In this document: positions 26,978-36,614 of the stretch, one piece after another | Numbering within the stretch: position 1 is the stretch's first letter | How the letters are laid out: every line of letters starts with the position of its first letter | NCBI GenBank assembly: GCA_022820125.1 | Contig: JAJEGA010000086.1 | Location: 1 to 64,000, forward strand | Origin: Anaerolineae bacterium | GTDB taxonomy: Bacteria; Chloroflexota; Anaerolineae; Aggregatilineales; Phototrophicaceae | Direction of reading: 5' to 3' | Length of the DNA: 64,000 bases | The notes under the pieces: generated by a model | The model's input: only the letters and a program-made list of their open reading frames with translations | What the model was told of the DNA's origin: nothing | The model's database searches: none | Made by a program: the position numbers and the translations under genes

Positions 26978-29581
26978 CTACACAGCGGGCGGATCGTCAT
27001 CAGCTTCGTCAGACGCCAGGTCGGTAGCATTGATTTCATCGCTATCCGCTTCCGGGGACGCCGCCTCATCGACAGTGATGACAAGGCGGGCATCATCATC
27101 CGACTCGCTGGGCAGGGGCGCATCGGGCAACGCCGGCGGCTGGCTCTCTTCGACTTCGGCGTTGACCGCCGTCGGATCCCGCACCAGCTGCCAGGGCGCG
27201 TCGGCAGGCAGTTGCGCGCGGTGGCTCGTGGGAAATTCGATGCGGGTCTCGCCGGCGTCCCGCTCTACAACGACGCCGTGCTGTTCGATTCGTATCGCTT
27301 CTCCCCAGGTGAATTCGCCGCCGACCCAAACGCGGTCGGGCGCGATGATCGCCACGCCCAAGACTTCGCCGAGCAACTTCAGGGGCGCGATCCCGCCGAT
27401 GTGATGATCTTCGCCGTAGCCCTTGGCCTCGTCCGCGTGATAAAACTGCGACAACTTGCCTTCGCGCGCCAGCACCCGCGCCAAGCCGTCCAGCACGCGC
27501 TTGACGAGGGCGGTCGCCTCGCGTCGAAACCCGGCCGCCATCATGCCTTCGCCGATTAGCGACAGCCAATACATCCAGATGCCGCCGCCGCCGCGCGCGT
27601 TGGAGGGGTCGAAATTACGATCGCTCGCGCTGACCATCGTCAAGCCGTTGGGGCGCAGAAAATGCGCTTCGTCCATAGCCAGCTTCACCAGCGCCGCAGC
27701 CCGCTCTTGCGGCAGACGCGGGCTAATCAGCGGCATCAGCGCGTTGATATCGAGGCGGCTGCTATCGATCGTGGTGGCGTAAACCTTGTAAACCCGGCTC
27801 AGCCCCTCGATTCGCAGGCGGCGAACCTGCGAGAGCGGCTTCTCGGTGGTGTAGACGCCTTGACGATTTTGCCAGTCAAAAGCCTCAGCCGCCGCTTCTA
27901 TCGCGCATTCGTCGCCGTTCTCGTCCAGACCTTCAAGCTTTAAGGTGATGCGCGGCCGCTGGCTGACCCCGCCGACGACACGCACCACCACTCGTGCGGG
28001 CGTCAACAGCGCGTGATTGAGTTCATGCGTCTGATCGCCCGCGCCGCGGTGCAGCAATTCATCCGCTTCCGCAGTCAGGTGCGTATCGCGATCGCGATAG
28101 CTGTAGCGCCGCCCATCCCAGAATTCTTCCAGGCTCGTCTCCATCATCGCAAGCTGTTTGGCGATGATCTGCGCGCTTTCTTCTTCGCCAAGCAAGTCCG
28201 CAATCTGGCGGAGGGCATCGGCTTCGGCGATTAAGTAGGCCAAGAGATCGGGCGTCTCCATTTGCGCGATGTCGGCGCCTTGCGCCCAATACTGGCTTTG
28301 GCCAAAGGTCGGAAAGGCGACATAACCCATCTGCCGTTCCGTGCGCCACTCAGGCGCGCCGTCGTCGTCCGCGTCCATATCGCTCTGCAGCCAGCGCCCA
28401 AAGAAGCCGACCAGACCCGGGTAGACTTCGCGCAGGAACTCCGGATCGTCGGCGCGCTGATGAACCAGCAGGCTGAGCCTCGCCAGAATCGGCATCATAA
28501 GAATGCCCTGCCGCTGGCCGCCCAAACCGGGCCGCCGATCGACAAAGCCCGATTCGTCTTGCGCCGCCAGATAGTTTCGAATAAGTCCCTTGGCGAGTTC
28601 GGCGTCTATATTGATGGTCGCGCCCGCCGCAAGATAGCTGAAAGTCGGCTCTTGCCCAGCCCAGGCGCGGATATGATCGCCCCCGTCTCCGCGCCGGCTC
28701 CAGCCGCGATTGCCCGCTCGATTGGCGACAATTGAAGCCTGGGGCAGATGCTCGGTCGCTCGCATAAACGCTTTGATCAGATGCGCGTAAGACAGGTCGA
28801 TGACGCGGTCCCATTCAGCGTTCCCGCTGTATATCCGCGGAACGGCGGCAGCAGCGCGCTCGATGCCTTCGAAATGACGTTCCCAAGGCTGGGACATCCA
28901 GTTCAGCGCCAGGCTGAAGGAGTCGCGCATGTCTTCCAGCCCGGCGACAGCGAAGGGCAGGCGCGCGGTCTGCCCCGGCGGCAGCTCAAGGACCGCGCCG
29001 ATTTTCGGGCTGCTGATGCGGCCGCCATAAATCTCGGCGCTGGCTTCCGCCATCGTCGCGACCGGGTTGATATTTCCGATCTGCCCCAGATGCAGCGCGA
29101 GCGTGCCATCGCCCAGCGTCAGCACATTGAGCCTGACCTGGCGGCTATTGATAATGGCTTGCCCAAATAACTCGAGCTGAAGCCGGATCACATCGGCGCT
29201 CTTGTTCGTCAAGCTGAATTCGCCGCCGGCCGCTCGCGATTCCATCAGCCAAAAGCGCGCGACCAGCGCCGTATCAGGCATGGGCGCCGCCTCGACTTGC
29301 AGCAGGTTCGGCGCAAAGCAGGTGACTTGCGGGGGCTTGGCGTAAGCCCGCTGCTGATAGACGACGCGGTCGCCCCGGCGCCACATGGGGACGAGACTGA
29401 CAAGACCGGCGCGGCCGCCAAACTGTGTTTGGAAAGCCATCGCCGCCTCGCCGCCTTTGCCTAATCGCAGGGTCCAGGCTTGGTCATCGCGGTAATCGGT
29501 TTGGCTGCTGCGGGCGTCGGCCGCCAGGAAATACTCGAATGGCGTATTCGCGTCGATCGTTTGGCGGCGGAGATTTCGCAT
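26978..29581 (-). CDS. GH63-like/(alpha/alpha)6-barrel carbohydrate-active protein, 867 aa
   Basis: The N-terminal 240 residues are beta-rich (FEYFLAADARSSQ, LQLELFGQAI). Residues 250-640 form a helical toroid with GNRGWSRRGDGGDHIRAWAG, a tryptophan/aspartate-rich pocket, and the block FGQSQYWAQGADIAQME, resembling the GH63 C-terminal/MGH1-like superfamily (glucosidases, mannosylglycerate hydrolase). NARGGGGIWMYWLSLIGEGMM follows near 705-725. The tail (about 830-867) is strongly acidic. No signal peptide when started at the ATG at 29581. That start was preferred because the preceding 39 codons overlap the lipoprotein's coding end and look non-native. Activity unknown; a cytoplasmic glucosidase is a reasonable guess. 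It follows the lipoprotein gene on the same strand. Confidence 0.6.
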   Translation of the reverse strand: MRNLRRQTIDANTPFEYFLAADARSSQTDYRDDQAWTLRLGKGGEAAMAFQTQFGGRAGLVSLVPMWRRGDRVVYQQRAYAKPPQVTCFAPNLLQVEAAPMPDTALVARFWLMESRAAGGEFSLTNKSADVIRLQLELFGQAIINSRQVRLNVLTLGDGTLALHLGQIGNINPVATMAEASAEIYGGRISSPKIGAVLELPPGQTARLPFAVAGLEDMRDSFSLALNWMSQPWERHFEGIERAAAAVPRIYSGNAEWDRVIDLSYAHLIKAFMRATEHLPQASIVANRAGNRGWSRRGDGGDHIRAWAGQEPTFSYLAAGATINIDAELAKGLIRNYLAAQDESGFVDRRPGLGGQRQGILMMPILARLSLLVHQRADDPEFLREVYPGLVGFFGRWLQSDMDADDDGAPEWRTERQMGYVAFPTFGQSQYWAQGADIAQMETPDLLAYLIAEADALRQIADLLGEEESAQIIAKQLAMMETSLEEFWDGRRYSYRDRDTHLTAEADELLHRGAGDQTHELNHALLTPARVVVRVVGGVSQRPRITLKLEGLDENGDECAIEAAAEAFDWQNRQGVYTTEKPLSQVRRLRIEGLSRVYKVYATTIDSSRLDINALMPLISPRLPQERAAALVKLAMDEAHFLRPNGLTMVSASDRNFDPSNARGGGGIWMYWLSLIGEGMMAAGFRREATALVKRVLDGLARVLAREGKLSQFYHADEAKGYGEDHHIGGIAPLKLLGEVLGVAIIAPDRVWVGGEFTWGEAIRIEQHGVVVERDAGETRIEFPTSHRAQLPADAPWQLVRDPTAVNAEVEESQPPALPDAPLPSESDDDARLVITVDEAASPEADSDEINATDLASDEADDDPPAV

Positions 29582-29603
29582 GGTTATGGCTTGCAGCCCA
29601 TGC

Positions 29604-30272
29604 CTAGCTGGCGATCTGCCAGGTACGGGAATCTTCGATGAAGCGGAAGGTATCGCCGCTGTAACTTTTGACCTGGTGATAGCCCGGTCCCGGCACATAT
29701 ACGTTTTCGCTGTTTACCGATCCGCCGTGATGATACTCGTATTGCGTGGTATGACCGCGCTCAATGTCAAGCGCCCAGCCGATCGCCAGCCGCACCTCCG
29801 GGTTCTCGCGCCATAGTTTGCCAAAGCCGCGGATAGGCTGAAAGCGGTTCTCGGGCGGCACAATCTGAGGATCGCTCTCCGCTTCGCCATCGACGAAGGT
29901 ATCGTCATAGACGCTCCAGACATTCTGCCCGTCGTCATTTGTGGTTAGCACCCAGATCTGGGAATTGGGTTGGAGCCAAAACATCCAGCCGTCTTCAAAA
30001 CGCTGCTCAGCCATATAGATAGATCCAACGATGGTTTCCGGGAATGGATCGGGCGTCGGCGTAATCGTCGGCGTCGCCGTCGGCGCGTTCTCGGTCGCCA
30101 CGGCAATGCCGGTGGCTGTCGCCGCGAGGCTGTCCGCAGTGGCGACGGCTTGGGCGAGCGCGTCCGTCAAGGCGGTCGCGGTCATATCAGCCGGCGATGT
30201 TGACTGACCTTGACAGGCGTTTAAGACCAGCAAGTAAACGATCAGGCAAACATTAAGTCGTATCAGTGGCAT
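29604..30272 (-). CDS. Predicted lipoprotein, 222 aa
   Basis: The N-terminus MPLIRLNVCLIVYLLVLNAC is a lipoprotein signal with lipobox LNAC (Cys20). An Ala/Thr-rich stretch and a TPTITPTPDP linker follow (to about residue 78), a style common in Chloroflexota exoproteins. The C-terminal globular part of about 145 aa has many aromatic residues (FEDGWMFWLQPNSQIWVL, YDDTFVDGE, VYVPGPGYHQVKSYSG). It may be a small ligand- or carbohydrate-binding domain, but I do not recognise the family. It is 22 bp upstream of the GH63-like gene, same strand. Confidence 0.65.
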   Translation of the reverse strand: MPLIRLNVCLIVYLLVLNACQGQSTSPADMTATALTDALAQAVATADSLAATATGIAVATENAPTATPTITPTPDPFPETIVGSIYMAEQRFEDGWMFWLQPNSQIWVLTTNDDGQNVWSVYDDTFVDGEAESDPQIVPPENRFQPIRGFGKLWRENPEVRLAIGWALDIERGHTTQYEYHHGGSVNSENVYVPGPGYHQVKSYSGDTFRFIEDSRTWQIAS

Positions 30273-30313
30273 GAAGAGCGCTCCGCCTGGGCAATGAGCA
30301 AGAACTTCGATTC

Positions 30314-30341
30314 ATTGTAGCAGAGCGGAATCGATAAACAA
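30314..30341 (-). promoter_or_regulatory. Possible promoter of the lipoprotein gene
   Basis: Minus strand TTGTTT (30336-30341), 16-bp spacer, TACAAT (30314-30319), about 42 bp before the start codon. Only the -10 is good. Confidence 0.4.
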
Positions 30342-30453
30342 GTTGGGCGATTCGTTGCGCGCATGCTGTGATGGGCCAAGCTCGTTATCAACTCCGCTTA
30401 AGGGTTTTCATCGTTGGCAGCTTTCTCTACCATATACGCGGATAACCAAGAAA

Positions 30454-30795
30454 ATGGCGCGCCGAATGGAATGCAGACCGACGAATATCACGGTCGACCG
30501 GCAAAAGGGCGACCTGGAGATTATCTGGGATGACGGGCTTGTCAGCCGCTACCCGCTGTCTCAGCTGCGCGAGGCTTGCCCCTGCGTAGAATGCCGCGGC
30601 GGGCACGCCAAAATGGGCATGGAGCACGCGCCCGACGACATCCTCAAGCTGGTTCCGCGCCGGTCCTACGCTATCACCGGCATGAGCGCGGTCGGCAATT
30701 ACGCGCTGCAGCCCAGCTGGGACGATGGCCACAACACCGGCATCTACACTTGGGAATATCTGCGCTTGATCTCGCCGCAACAGCCGGCTGATTAG
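30454..30795 (+). CDS. DUF971 (GBBH-like N-terminal domain) protein
   Basis: 113-aa protein with the DUF971 fold: ITVDRQKGDLEIIWDDGLVSRYPLSQLREACPCVECRGGH. This resembles the N-terminal domain of gamma-butyrobetaine hydroxylase and stand-alone proteins linked to Fe-S metabolism. Three Cys/His-bearing positions (ACPCVEC) could bind metal. The C-terminal motif YALQPSWDDGHNTGIYTWEYLR is diagnostic. The start was placed at the ATG at 30454. A second ATG at 30466 is equally possible, and no strong ribosome site is visible. Confidence 0.8.
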   Translation: MARRMECRPTNITVDRQKGDLEIIWDDGLVSRYPLSQLREACPCVECRGGHAKMGMEHAPDDILKLVPRRSYAITGMSAVGNYALQPSWDDGHNTGIYTWEYLRLISPQQPAD

Positions 30796-30920
30796 GCGCC
30801 GACGCGGGAATCGCCGCGCGCGATTTTTGCCGGGCGCCGGCTCAGTAGCGTGGTCGGCTCGTCCTGGCTATACTTGTGTCTGATTTGAAATGGTCCGCGT
30901 TTCCCCTTAGGATCACTGCC

Positions 30921-31805
30921 ATGCAGCCGCCCTCGCTTGATATTGTGAATCGCGCAATTGGCGCTGAACTCGCGCGAGCGACCTACCGCTACAACGAGCG
31001 CGATGCGGCGCTGTACGCGCTGGGCATCGGGGCGCCGGCTGATCCACTGGATCAAGATGAATTGAAATTCGTCTATGAGTTAAGCAGCCTGGGCTTTCAG
31101 GTCTTTCCTACCTTCGCTGTTGTCTTTTCTTATGAATTCAATCGCCAGCTGGCAAAAGGCGAAATCGCCGGCATCAAGTACAACCCGATGATGTGCGTCC
31201 ATGGAGAACAGCTCTTGCGCGTTCTTCGTCCGCTGCCCAAGGCGGCGACCGTGACTTCAACGATTTCAATCGCGGACATCTATGACAAAGGCAGCGGGCT
31301 TCTGATGGTCATCGAGATCGCGAGTTATCTTGATGCCGGTGAAAAGCTGGCGGAGGCTCGTCACTCGCTTTTCTTTCGCGACCTGGGTGGCTTCGGCGGC
31401 GCGCGGGGACCGATATTGTATTGGAAAATGCCGACTCGGGCGCCCGATTATACGCATGAAGAGCGAACCCACGAAAAGCAGGCGCTGCTATATCGTTTGG
31501 CTGGCGATGACAACCCGCTGCATGCCGACCCGCCGATGGCGGCGATTGGTCATTATGAGAAGCCCATTCTGCACGGTCTTTGCACGATGGGTTTCGCGGC
31601 GCGCGCCGTATTAAAGCACTGCGGCGACAATGCCCCTAGCCGCTTCGATTCCATCAGCGTCCGCTTCTCAAATCACGTCTTCCCCGGCGACACGCTAGTC
31701 AGCCAAATGTGGCGTGAAACCGAAGGCCTGATCCGATTCCAAACCAAAGCCAAAGAGCGCGATGTCGTTGTTCTTAGCCAGGGCTGGATTCGATTGCGGG
31801 ATTAA
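30921..31805 (+). CDS. MaoC-like (R)-specific enoyl-CoA hydratase, double hot-dog
   Basis: 294-aa hydratase-2 type protein. An N-terminal hot-dog half (about residues 1-140) precedes a C-terminal half with the catalytic motif YRLAGDDNPLHADPPMAAIG near 200-220 (Asp and His), then KPILHGLCTMGFAARAVL. This matches the hydratase domain of peroxisomal multifunctional enzyme 2 and of bacterial MaoC proteins, which hydrate trans-2-enoyl-CoA. The ATG at 30921 (MQPPSLDIVN) fits the family start, and a longer frame from 30876 is unlikely. It is 3 bp before galT, same strand. Confidence 0.82.
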   Translation: MQPPSLDIVNRAIGAELARATYRYNERDAALYALGIGAPADPLDQDELKFVYELSSLGFQVFPTFAVVFSYEFNRQLAKGEIAGIKYNPMMCVHGEQLLRVLRPLPKAATVTSTISIADIYDKGSGLLMVIEIASYLDAGEKLAEARHSLFFRDLGGFGGARGPILYWKMPTRAPDYTHEERTHEKQALLYRLAGDDNPLHADPPMAAIGHYEKPILHGLCTMGFAARAVLKHCGDNAPSRFDSISVRFSNHVFPGDTLVSQMWRETEGLIRFQTKAKERDVVVLSQGWIRLRD

Positions 31806-32846
<1,041 letters not shown>

Positions 32847-32863
32847 ATTGCGAAGCGGCTGGC

Positions 32864-34612
32864 TTAATCGTCCCAGTGAGATTGCAGCAGGTCGACGACC
32901 AGCGGATCGCCAAAATAATTGCAACTGTTGGCATCGGGAATGTCCCACTCGCGGCCCGATTGCTGGGGTTCGTCCGGATTGAAATGATTGTAGACGCGGC
33001 GTGAGGCCTCGGCGAACAAAGGCAGCGATTCCTGGAAGTTCAGCCAATCGGGCTGGAAGAGCATCATCGCCATCACATAATCCCCGCCGGGCGTGAAAAA
33101 CAAGGCGGCATTGCCGTGGGTATCAGGTATCCAGCCATGCTTGTGGGCGACGCGCGTTTGCGCCGGCACACCTGACTTCAAGAGCGCGTCGACCGTATTG
33201 TTGCTCATGATATGCAGCATCTGCCGGCATTCGCGCGCTTCGATTGACGCGCCAAAGCGTTCCGCCAGCGCGCCGCCCGAGCCATAGGCGCACTGGTAGA
33301 GATTGGCCAGCGCCGCGCCGATTTCGACGACCGTCAACTGGTTGGCGGGGTCGGGCTCGGCTTTGACTTGATCAGCCGCCGATGTTGGCGACACAAGGGG
33401 GTAGGGCGGCGGCTCGGGCGTCCCAATCGTGGTGAAGGGCGCGATTAAGAAGGACCGCGATAAACCCAAAGTCCGATAAAAGTCTGTGACCGCCGCGGCG
33501 CCGTCATAGGCGTTGCCAGCGCCGATGATGCCCAGCAGGCGGTTGGTCGCCGCGTTTTCACTGCAAATCATCGTGTTGAGAATATCAGTGGCGGTCTCGA
33601 TGGACGGCGGCGCGTCTAGCGTCTGATACAGCCGAGCCAGAATGGCGATCTTATTCAGGCTTGTGCCGCTGAAGGCGTATTCGTCGCCGAAAGAAAATGC
33701 CTCGCCGCTGCCCAGATCCATGACAAACAACGCGCCGAAGCGGCTCGTCTGGGGGTCAAACCCGGCCGATAGAAAAAGATCCCATATCTCGTTGGCCAGC
33801 AATTGCAAGTCGCTGCTTAGCGCCTGCGCCTCTTCGCCGTTGATGCCGCTGGCGCGAATGGCCGCCGGCGTCGGCGTTAGCGGCGGCAGGCTGAAGCGCG
33901 TCTGCGATAACGCTGGCGTACGGAAAATATTCCCGCTGATTTCCAGCAAGCCAATCGCGATCCAGGCTTGCCCGCCGGCGGCATCGGGGTAGCGGATGCG
34001 CGCCCATGGATATTGGGTATGATAACCGGTCACTTCAAAGCGATCGCCAGCGAATGCCACGCCAGCCCGCGGATATTCGACGCCGGGTCCATAGCGGATA
34101 TTCACCTCGCCGGAGACGACGCCGCTGACGCCATAGACGCCGACCGTGGGTGTCAAGGTGGGCGGGGTGCTGGTCGCGGTGGCGAGGGGCTCGCGGCTGA
34201 TTGGGTCGGTGGTCGCCGAAATAGGCGCCTGCAAGTCGATGACCAAATCAGTGACTGGGACGCGATTGATATCCCCATTCACAACCACGAGCGTTTCAAA
34301 GACCCAGCCCATTGGCGCCTCGTCTTCAGGGGCGCCCAGCAGCAACCAGGGGTAGCGCTGGCTGCGGCCGAGGACGGGATAATTGGCGCCGCTCGTGATC
34401 TCGCCGACCAGAGGCGCCTCGATATTGTCGTCGGCGCGCAGGTTGGCTTGGCCGATCGCCTGGGCGTAGACGCCGGTATTCCGCAATTGCGCCTGCGAAT
34501 TAAGCGCGATGAGCAACACTGAAGACGCGCTGATCAAAATTGCCAGAGCGGCGCGCGCGTGCCGGAGACCGAAGCGCGCTTTGAGATCTAACGACGGCGT
34601 ATTGGGCTTCAG
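32864..34612 (-). CDS. Secreted class A beta-lactamase-like serine hydrolase with two SH3b domains; probable CTG start
   Basis: 582-aa exported protein. From the proposed CTG at 34612 (GGGAGG at 34620-34625, 7-nt spacing) it begins LKPNTPSLDLKARFGLRHAR, then a hydrophobic core ALAILISASSVLLIAL: a complete signal peptide. Two SH3b repeats follow (QANLRADDNIEAPLVGEI and GEVNIRYGPGVEYPRAG), separated by a TATSTPPTLTPT linker. The beta-lactamase-like domain (about residues 285-540) has SxxK in SGTSLNK, SEN in ICSENAATN and a KHG in AHKHGWIPD replacing KTG. A cell-wall D,D-peptidase-like or protease role is possible. The first conventional alternative is TTG at 34537, which would remove the basic part of the signal. 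Confidence 0.75.
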   Translation of the reverse strand: MKPNTPSLDLKARFGLRHARAALAILISASSVLLIALNSQAQLRNTGVYAQAIGQANLRADDNIEAPLVGEITSGANYPVLGRSQRYPWLLLGAPEDEAPMGWVFETLVVVNGDINRVPVTDLVIDLQAPISATTDPISREPLATATSTPPTLTPTVGVYGVSGVVSGEVNIRYGPGVEYPRAGVAFAGDRFEVTGYHTQYPWARIRYPDAAGGQAWIAIGLLEISGNIFRTPALSQTRFSLPPLTPTPAAIRASGINGEEAQALSSDLQLLANEIWDLFLSAGFDPQTSRFGALFVMDLGSGEAFSFGDEYAFSGTSLNKIAILARLYQTLDAPPSIETATDILNTMICSENAATNRLLGIIGAGNAYDGAAAVTDFYRTLGLSRSFLIAPFTTIGTPEPPPYPLVSPTSAADQVKAEPDPANQLTVVEIGAALANLYQCAYGSGGALAERFGASIEARECRQMLHIMSNNTVDALLKSGVPAQTRVAHKHGWIPDTHGNAALFFTPGGDYVMAMMLFQPDWLNFQESLPLFAEASRRVYNHFNPDEPQQSGREWDIPDANSCNYFGDPLVVDLLQSHWDD

Positions 34613-34658
34613 TCTGGCGCCTCCCGCAAGTCAAGTACATCAAACGAAAACGCGCTGC

Positions 34659-34667
34659 ATTATATCA
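34659..34667 (-). promoter_or_regulatory. Extended -10 promoter of the SH3b/beta-lactamase-like gene
   Basis: The minus strand reads TGATATAAT, an extended -10 with a perfect TATAAT. No good -35 at 16-18 bp is present, as is common for extended -10 promoters. Confidence 0.6.
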
Positions 34668-34709
34668 CGCGCGCGGAAGTCAAAACAGCGGATCTCCGGA
34701 AGCCTCGTA

Positions 34710-34737
34710 TTGACAAGCGGGCATGACCGGCTATACT
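34710..34737 (+). promoter_or_regulatory. Promoter of tRNA-Leu
   Basis: TTGACA (34710-34715), 16 bp, TATACT (34732-34737). The tRNA starts 15 bp downstream. Confidence 0.75.
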
Positions 34738-34752
34738 GCAAGCTGAACAGTA

Positions 34753-34836
<84 letters not shown>

Positions 34837-34843
34837 TGGCGAT

Positions 34844-34875
34844 CGCCCGGTCATTTGGCCGGGCGTTTGTTATTT
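34844..34875 (+). terminator. Intrinsic terminator of tRNA-Leu
   Basis: CGCCCGG (34844-34850) and CCGGGCG (34859-34865) form a 7-bp stem with an 8-nt loop, followed by TTTGTTATTT. It is 7 bp past the tRNA end. Confidence 0.8.
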
Positions 34876-35021
34876 CCCGCAGGTCAATCATTCGGGCTGA
34901 CGGTTGGGCGCGCTCGGCTGATTGCGGCTCGCTCGAGACAGAATTCGCGCCGCCGCCGCTGGCAGTTTCCGCTCGCTGTACTATGATAGTGAAGGGCATT
35001 GACGGAGGGCGCAGGGCAGCG

Positions 35022-35519
35022 ATGGCGGAAGCCGGATTGAAACCATCGGCGCAATTGAGCGCCGCCGACGGGCATCGGCGCGAGCGGCCTTTGACCAGCA
35101 TTCAGATCATGTTTGCCGTCGCCCTCGCCTTTGGTTTGGTCCTCACCTTGAACTTTAGCGGCCGCATCAAGCTGGACCGCGATCTGGGGGGGATCCACGC
35201 GCGCTTCGCAGCAGAAATCGAATCTTTGCTGGCAGAACAGCAGCGCCTGATTGAAGAGCTCAGCTACGTCAAAAGCGATGCCTACGTCGAATATTGGGCC
35301 CGCGATGAAGGCAAAATGATCCGCGATGGCGAAGTCCTGATCCTGCCCAAGAGCAGCGGCGCGCAAGCCTCAACGCGGCGCTCAGCCGTCCCCCTGGTCG
35401 CATTCCAGACCACCGCCCCCGAACCGGAAAACTGGCAGTTATGGTGGGCGCTTTTCTTTGATGGCGAGCCACCGGGCGCGAGCGATTCGGGCCGCGCGCG
35501 ATTTCCGCTCTACGAGTGA
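35022..35519 (+). CDS. FtsB/DivIC-like septum-formation protein
   Basis: 165-aa protein. After a short N-terminal cytoplasmic part there is one membrane helix (IQIMFAVALAFGLVLTLNF, about residues 29-47). A coiled coil (LGGIHARFAAEIESLLAEQQRLIEELSYVKS) follows, then YVEYWARDEGKMIRDGEVLILP, which matches the conserved extracytoplasmic end of FtsB/DivIC proteins. It would act with FtsL and FtsQ in the divisome. The C-terminal tail (about 60 aa, WQLWWALFFDGEP) is longer than in FtsB. The ATG at 35022 has GGAGGG upstream; an ATG at 34983 in the same frame is an alternative. Confidence 0.65.
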   Translation: MAEAGLKPSAQLSAADGHRRERPLTSIQIMFAVALAFGLVLTLNFSGRIKLDRDLGGIHARFAAEIESLLAEQQRLIEELSYVKSDAYVEYWARDEGKMIRDGEVLILPKSSGAQASTRRSAVPLVAFQTTAPEPENWQLWWALFFDGEPPGASDSGRARFPLYE

Positions 35520-35525
35520 CGCGCG

Positions 35526-36614
35526 CTATTGATCATGGGCGACCACGCCCGGACGCAATATAAATGGTGGCGGCGCGCCAGCGAAGTCGAGCGCCTTGGC
35601 GTCGACGCCGCTCGCCCCAACGCTCAAGACCGCGCCTGGCTGCGCCCAATCAACTTTCAGCACCGCCAGAGCATACAGGCGTCCATCGGCGGCTTCGGCG
35701 CTGCTCGTTAGTGTGCCGACCGGTTTTCCGCTGGCGTATACTGGCGCCGGCGCCGCTGTCATGGCTGTGAGTTTGACCTTTACCAGAACCTTCGCCAAGC
35801 GTCCCCGGCTCTCCATGCGCGCTATGATCTCTTGCCCGGTGTAACAGCCTTTGCTGAAACTGATCTCGTCCCAAAGTCCCACTTCCAGCGGAATATAATC
35901 CGGCGACAGCTCGAGGCGCCCGGGCGCGCCGCTGCGGATGCGCAGGCTGTTGTAAGTCAAGGAACCGGCCGGTATGAGACCAAGGTCCGCGCCGTTTTGC
36001 AGCAATTGGCGATGCAGCGCGGGGCCGGCGCCGCGATCGGCGATGAGGACCCAATGCCCGCCGCCGATGGATTTCCGCCGGGCGAGAATCAAATTGCCGG
36101 CTTCGCTTTCGATTTCCATTGCGCCCATGGGCGGTATCTGTCGGGCGGCTGGCGCAAGCGCGGCAACTGCGGCATCGGCGCGCCCGCCGCGCAGGGCAAA
36201 GTGAACTGTCTCAGCGCTGATATCCTTGAGCGAAACTTGATCGCCGAAGAAGATATTGCGCCGCAAATAATCCGCCAGCGCCGCGCCTTGGCCCGCTTCG
36301 CTGATCAAGAGCAGGCCCCGCGACAGATTGCAGCAGCTGGCGCGAAACAAGATCCGCGCATTGGCGTTGACGAATACGGTTGGCGCCACTTCATTTGGTC
36401 CGAGCTGGCTTATGTCATTGGTCGACATGCGGTTGACCAGCTTGAAGCGGTCGCGCCCTTGCAGCAGGATGCGGCCTTCGTGGGAGCGATCGAGCAGGAT
36501 TGCGCCCGCTTCAAGCGCGGCGAATTCAGCCGTCGGGTCGCCGTAATCCAGCGGGATTTGATCCGGCGCCAGGCGAGCGCCCAGCGAAAGGTGATATTGC
36601 GCCAGCTCGTTCAC
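35526..36614 (-). CDS. ygfZ: YgfZ/GcvT-domain folate-binding protein
   Basis: 362-aa protein of the GcvT-like family. The diagnostic YgfZ motif is KGCYTGQEIIARM near residues 255-267. These proteins bind tetrahydrofolate and support repair or assembly of certain Fe-S enzymes. LVNRMSTNDISQLG and ILFRASCCNLSRGLLLISEAG match the family N-terminal half. The start lies 4 bp inside the end of the guanylate kinase gene (overlap 36611-36614), indicating translational coupling. Fe-S repair would be useful for the Fe-S/molybdenum enzymes encoded further along, but that is inference. Confidence 0.85.
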   Translation of the reverse strand: MNELAQYHLSLGARLAPDQIPLDYGDPTAEFAALEAGAILLDRSHEGRILLQGRDRFKLVNRMSTNDISQLGPNEVAPTVFVNANARILFRASCCNLSRGLLLISEAGQGAALADYLRRNIFFGDQVSLKDISAETVHFALRGGRADAAVAALAPAARQIPPMGAMEIESEAGNLILARRKSIGGGHWVLIADRGAGPALHRQLLQNGADLGLIPAGSLTYNSLRIRSGAPGRLELSPDYIPLEVGLWDEISFSKGCYTGQEIIARMESRGRLAKVLVKVKLTAMTAAPAPVYASGKPVGTLTSSAEAADGRLYALAVLKVDWAQPGAVLSVGASGVDAKALDFAGAPPPFILRPGVVAHDQ

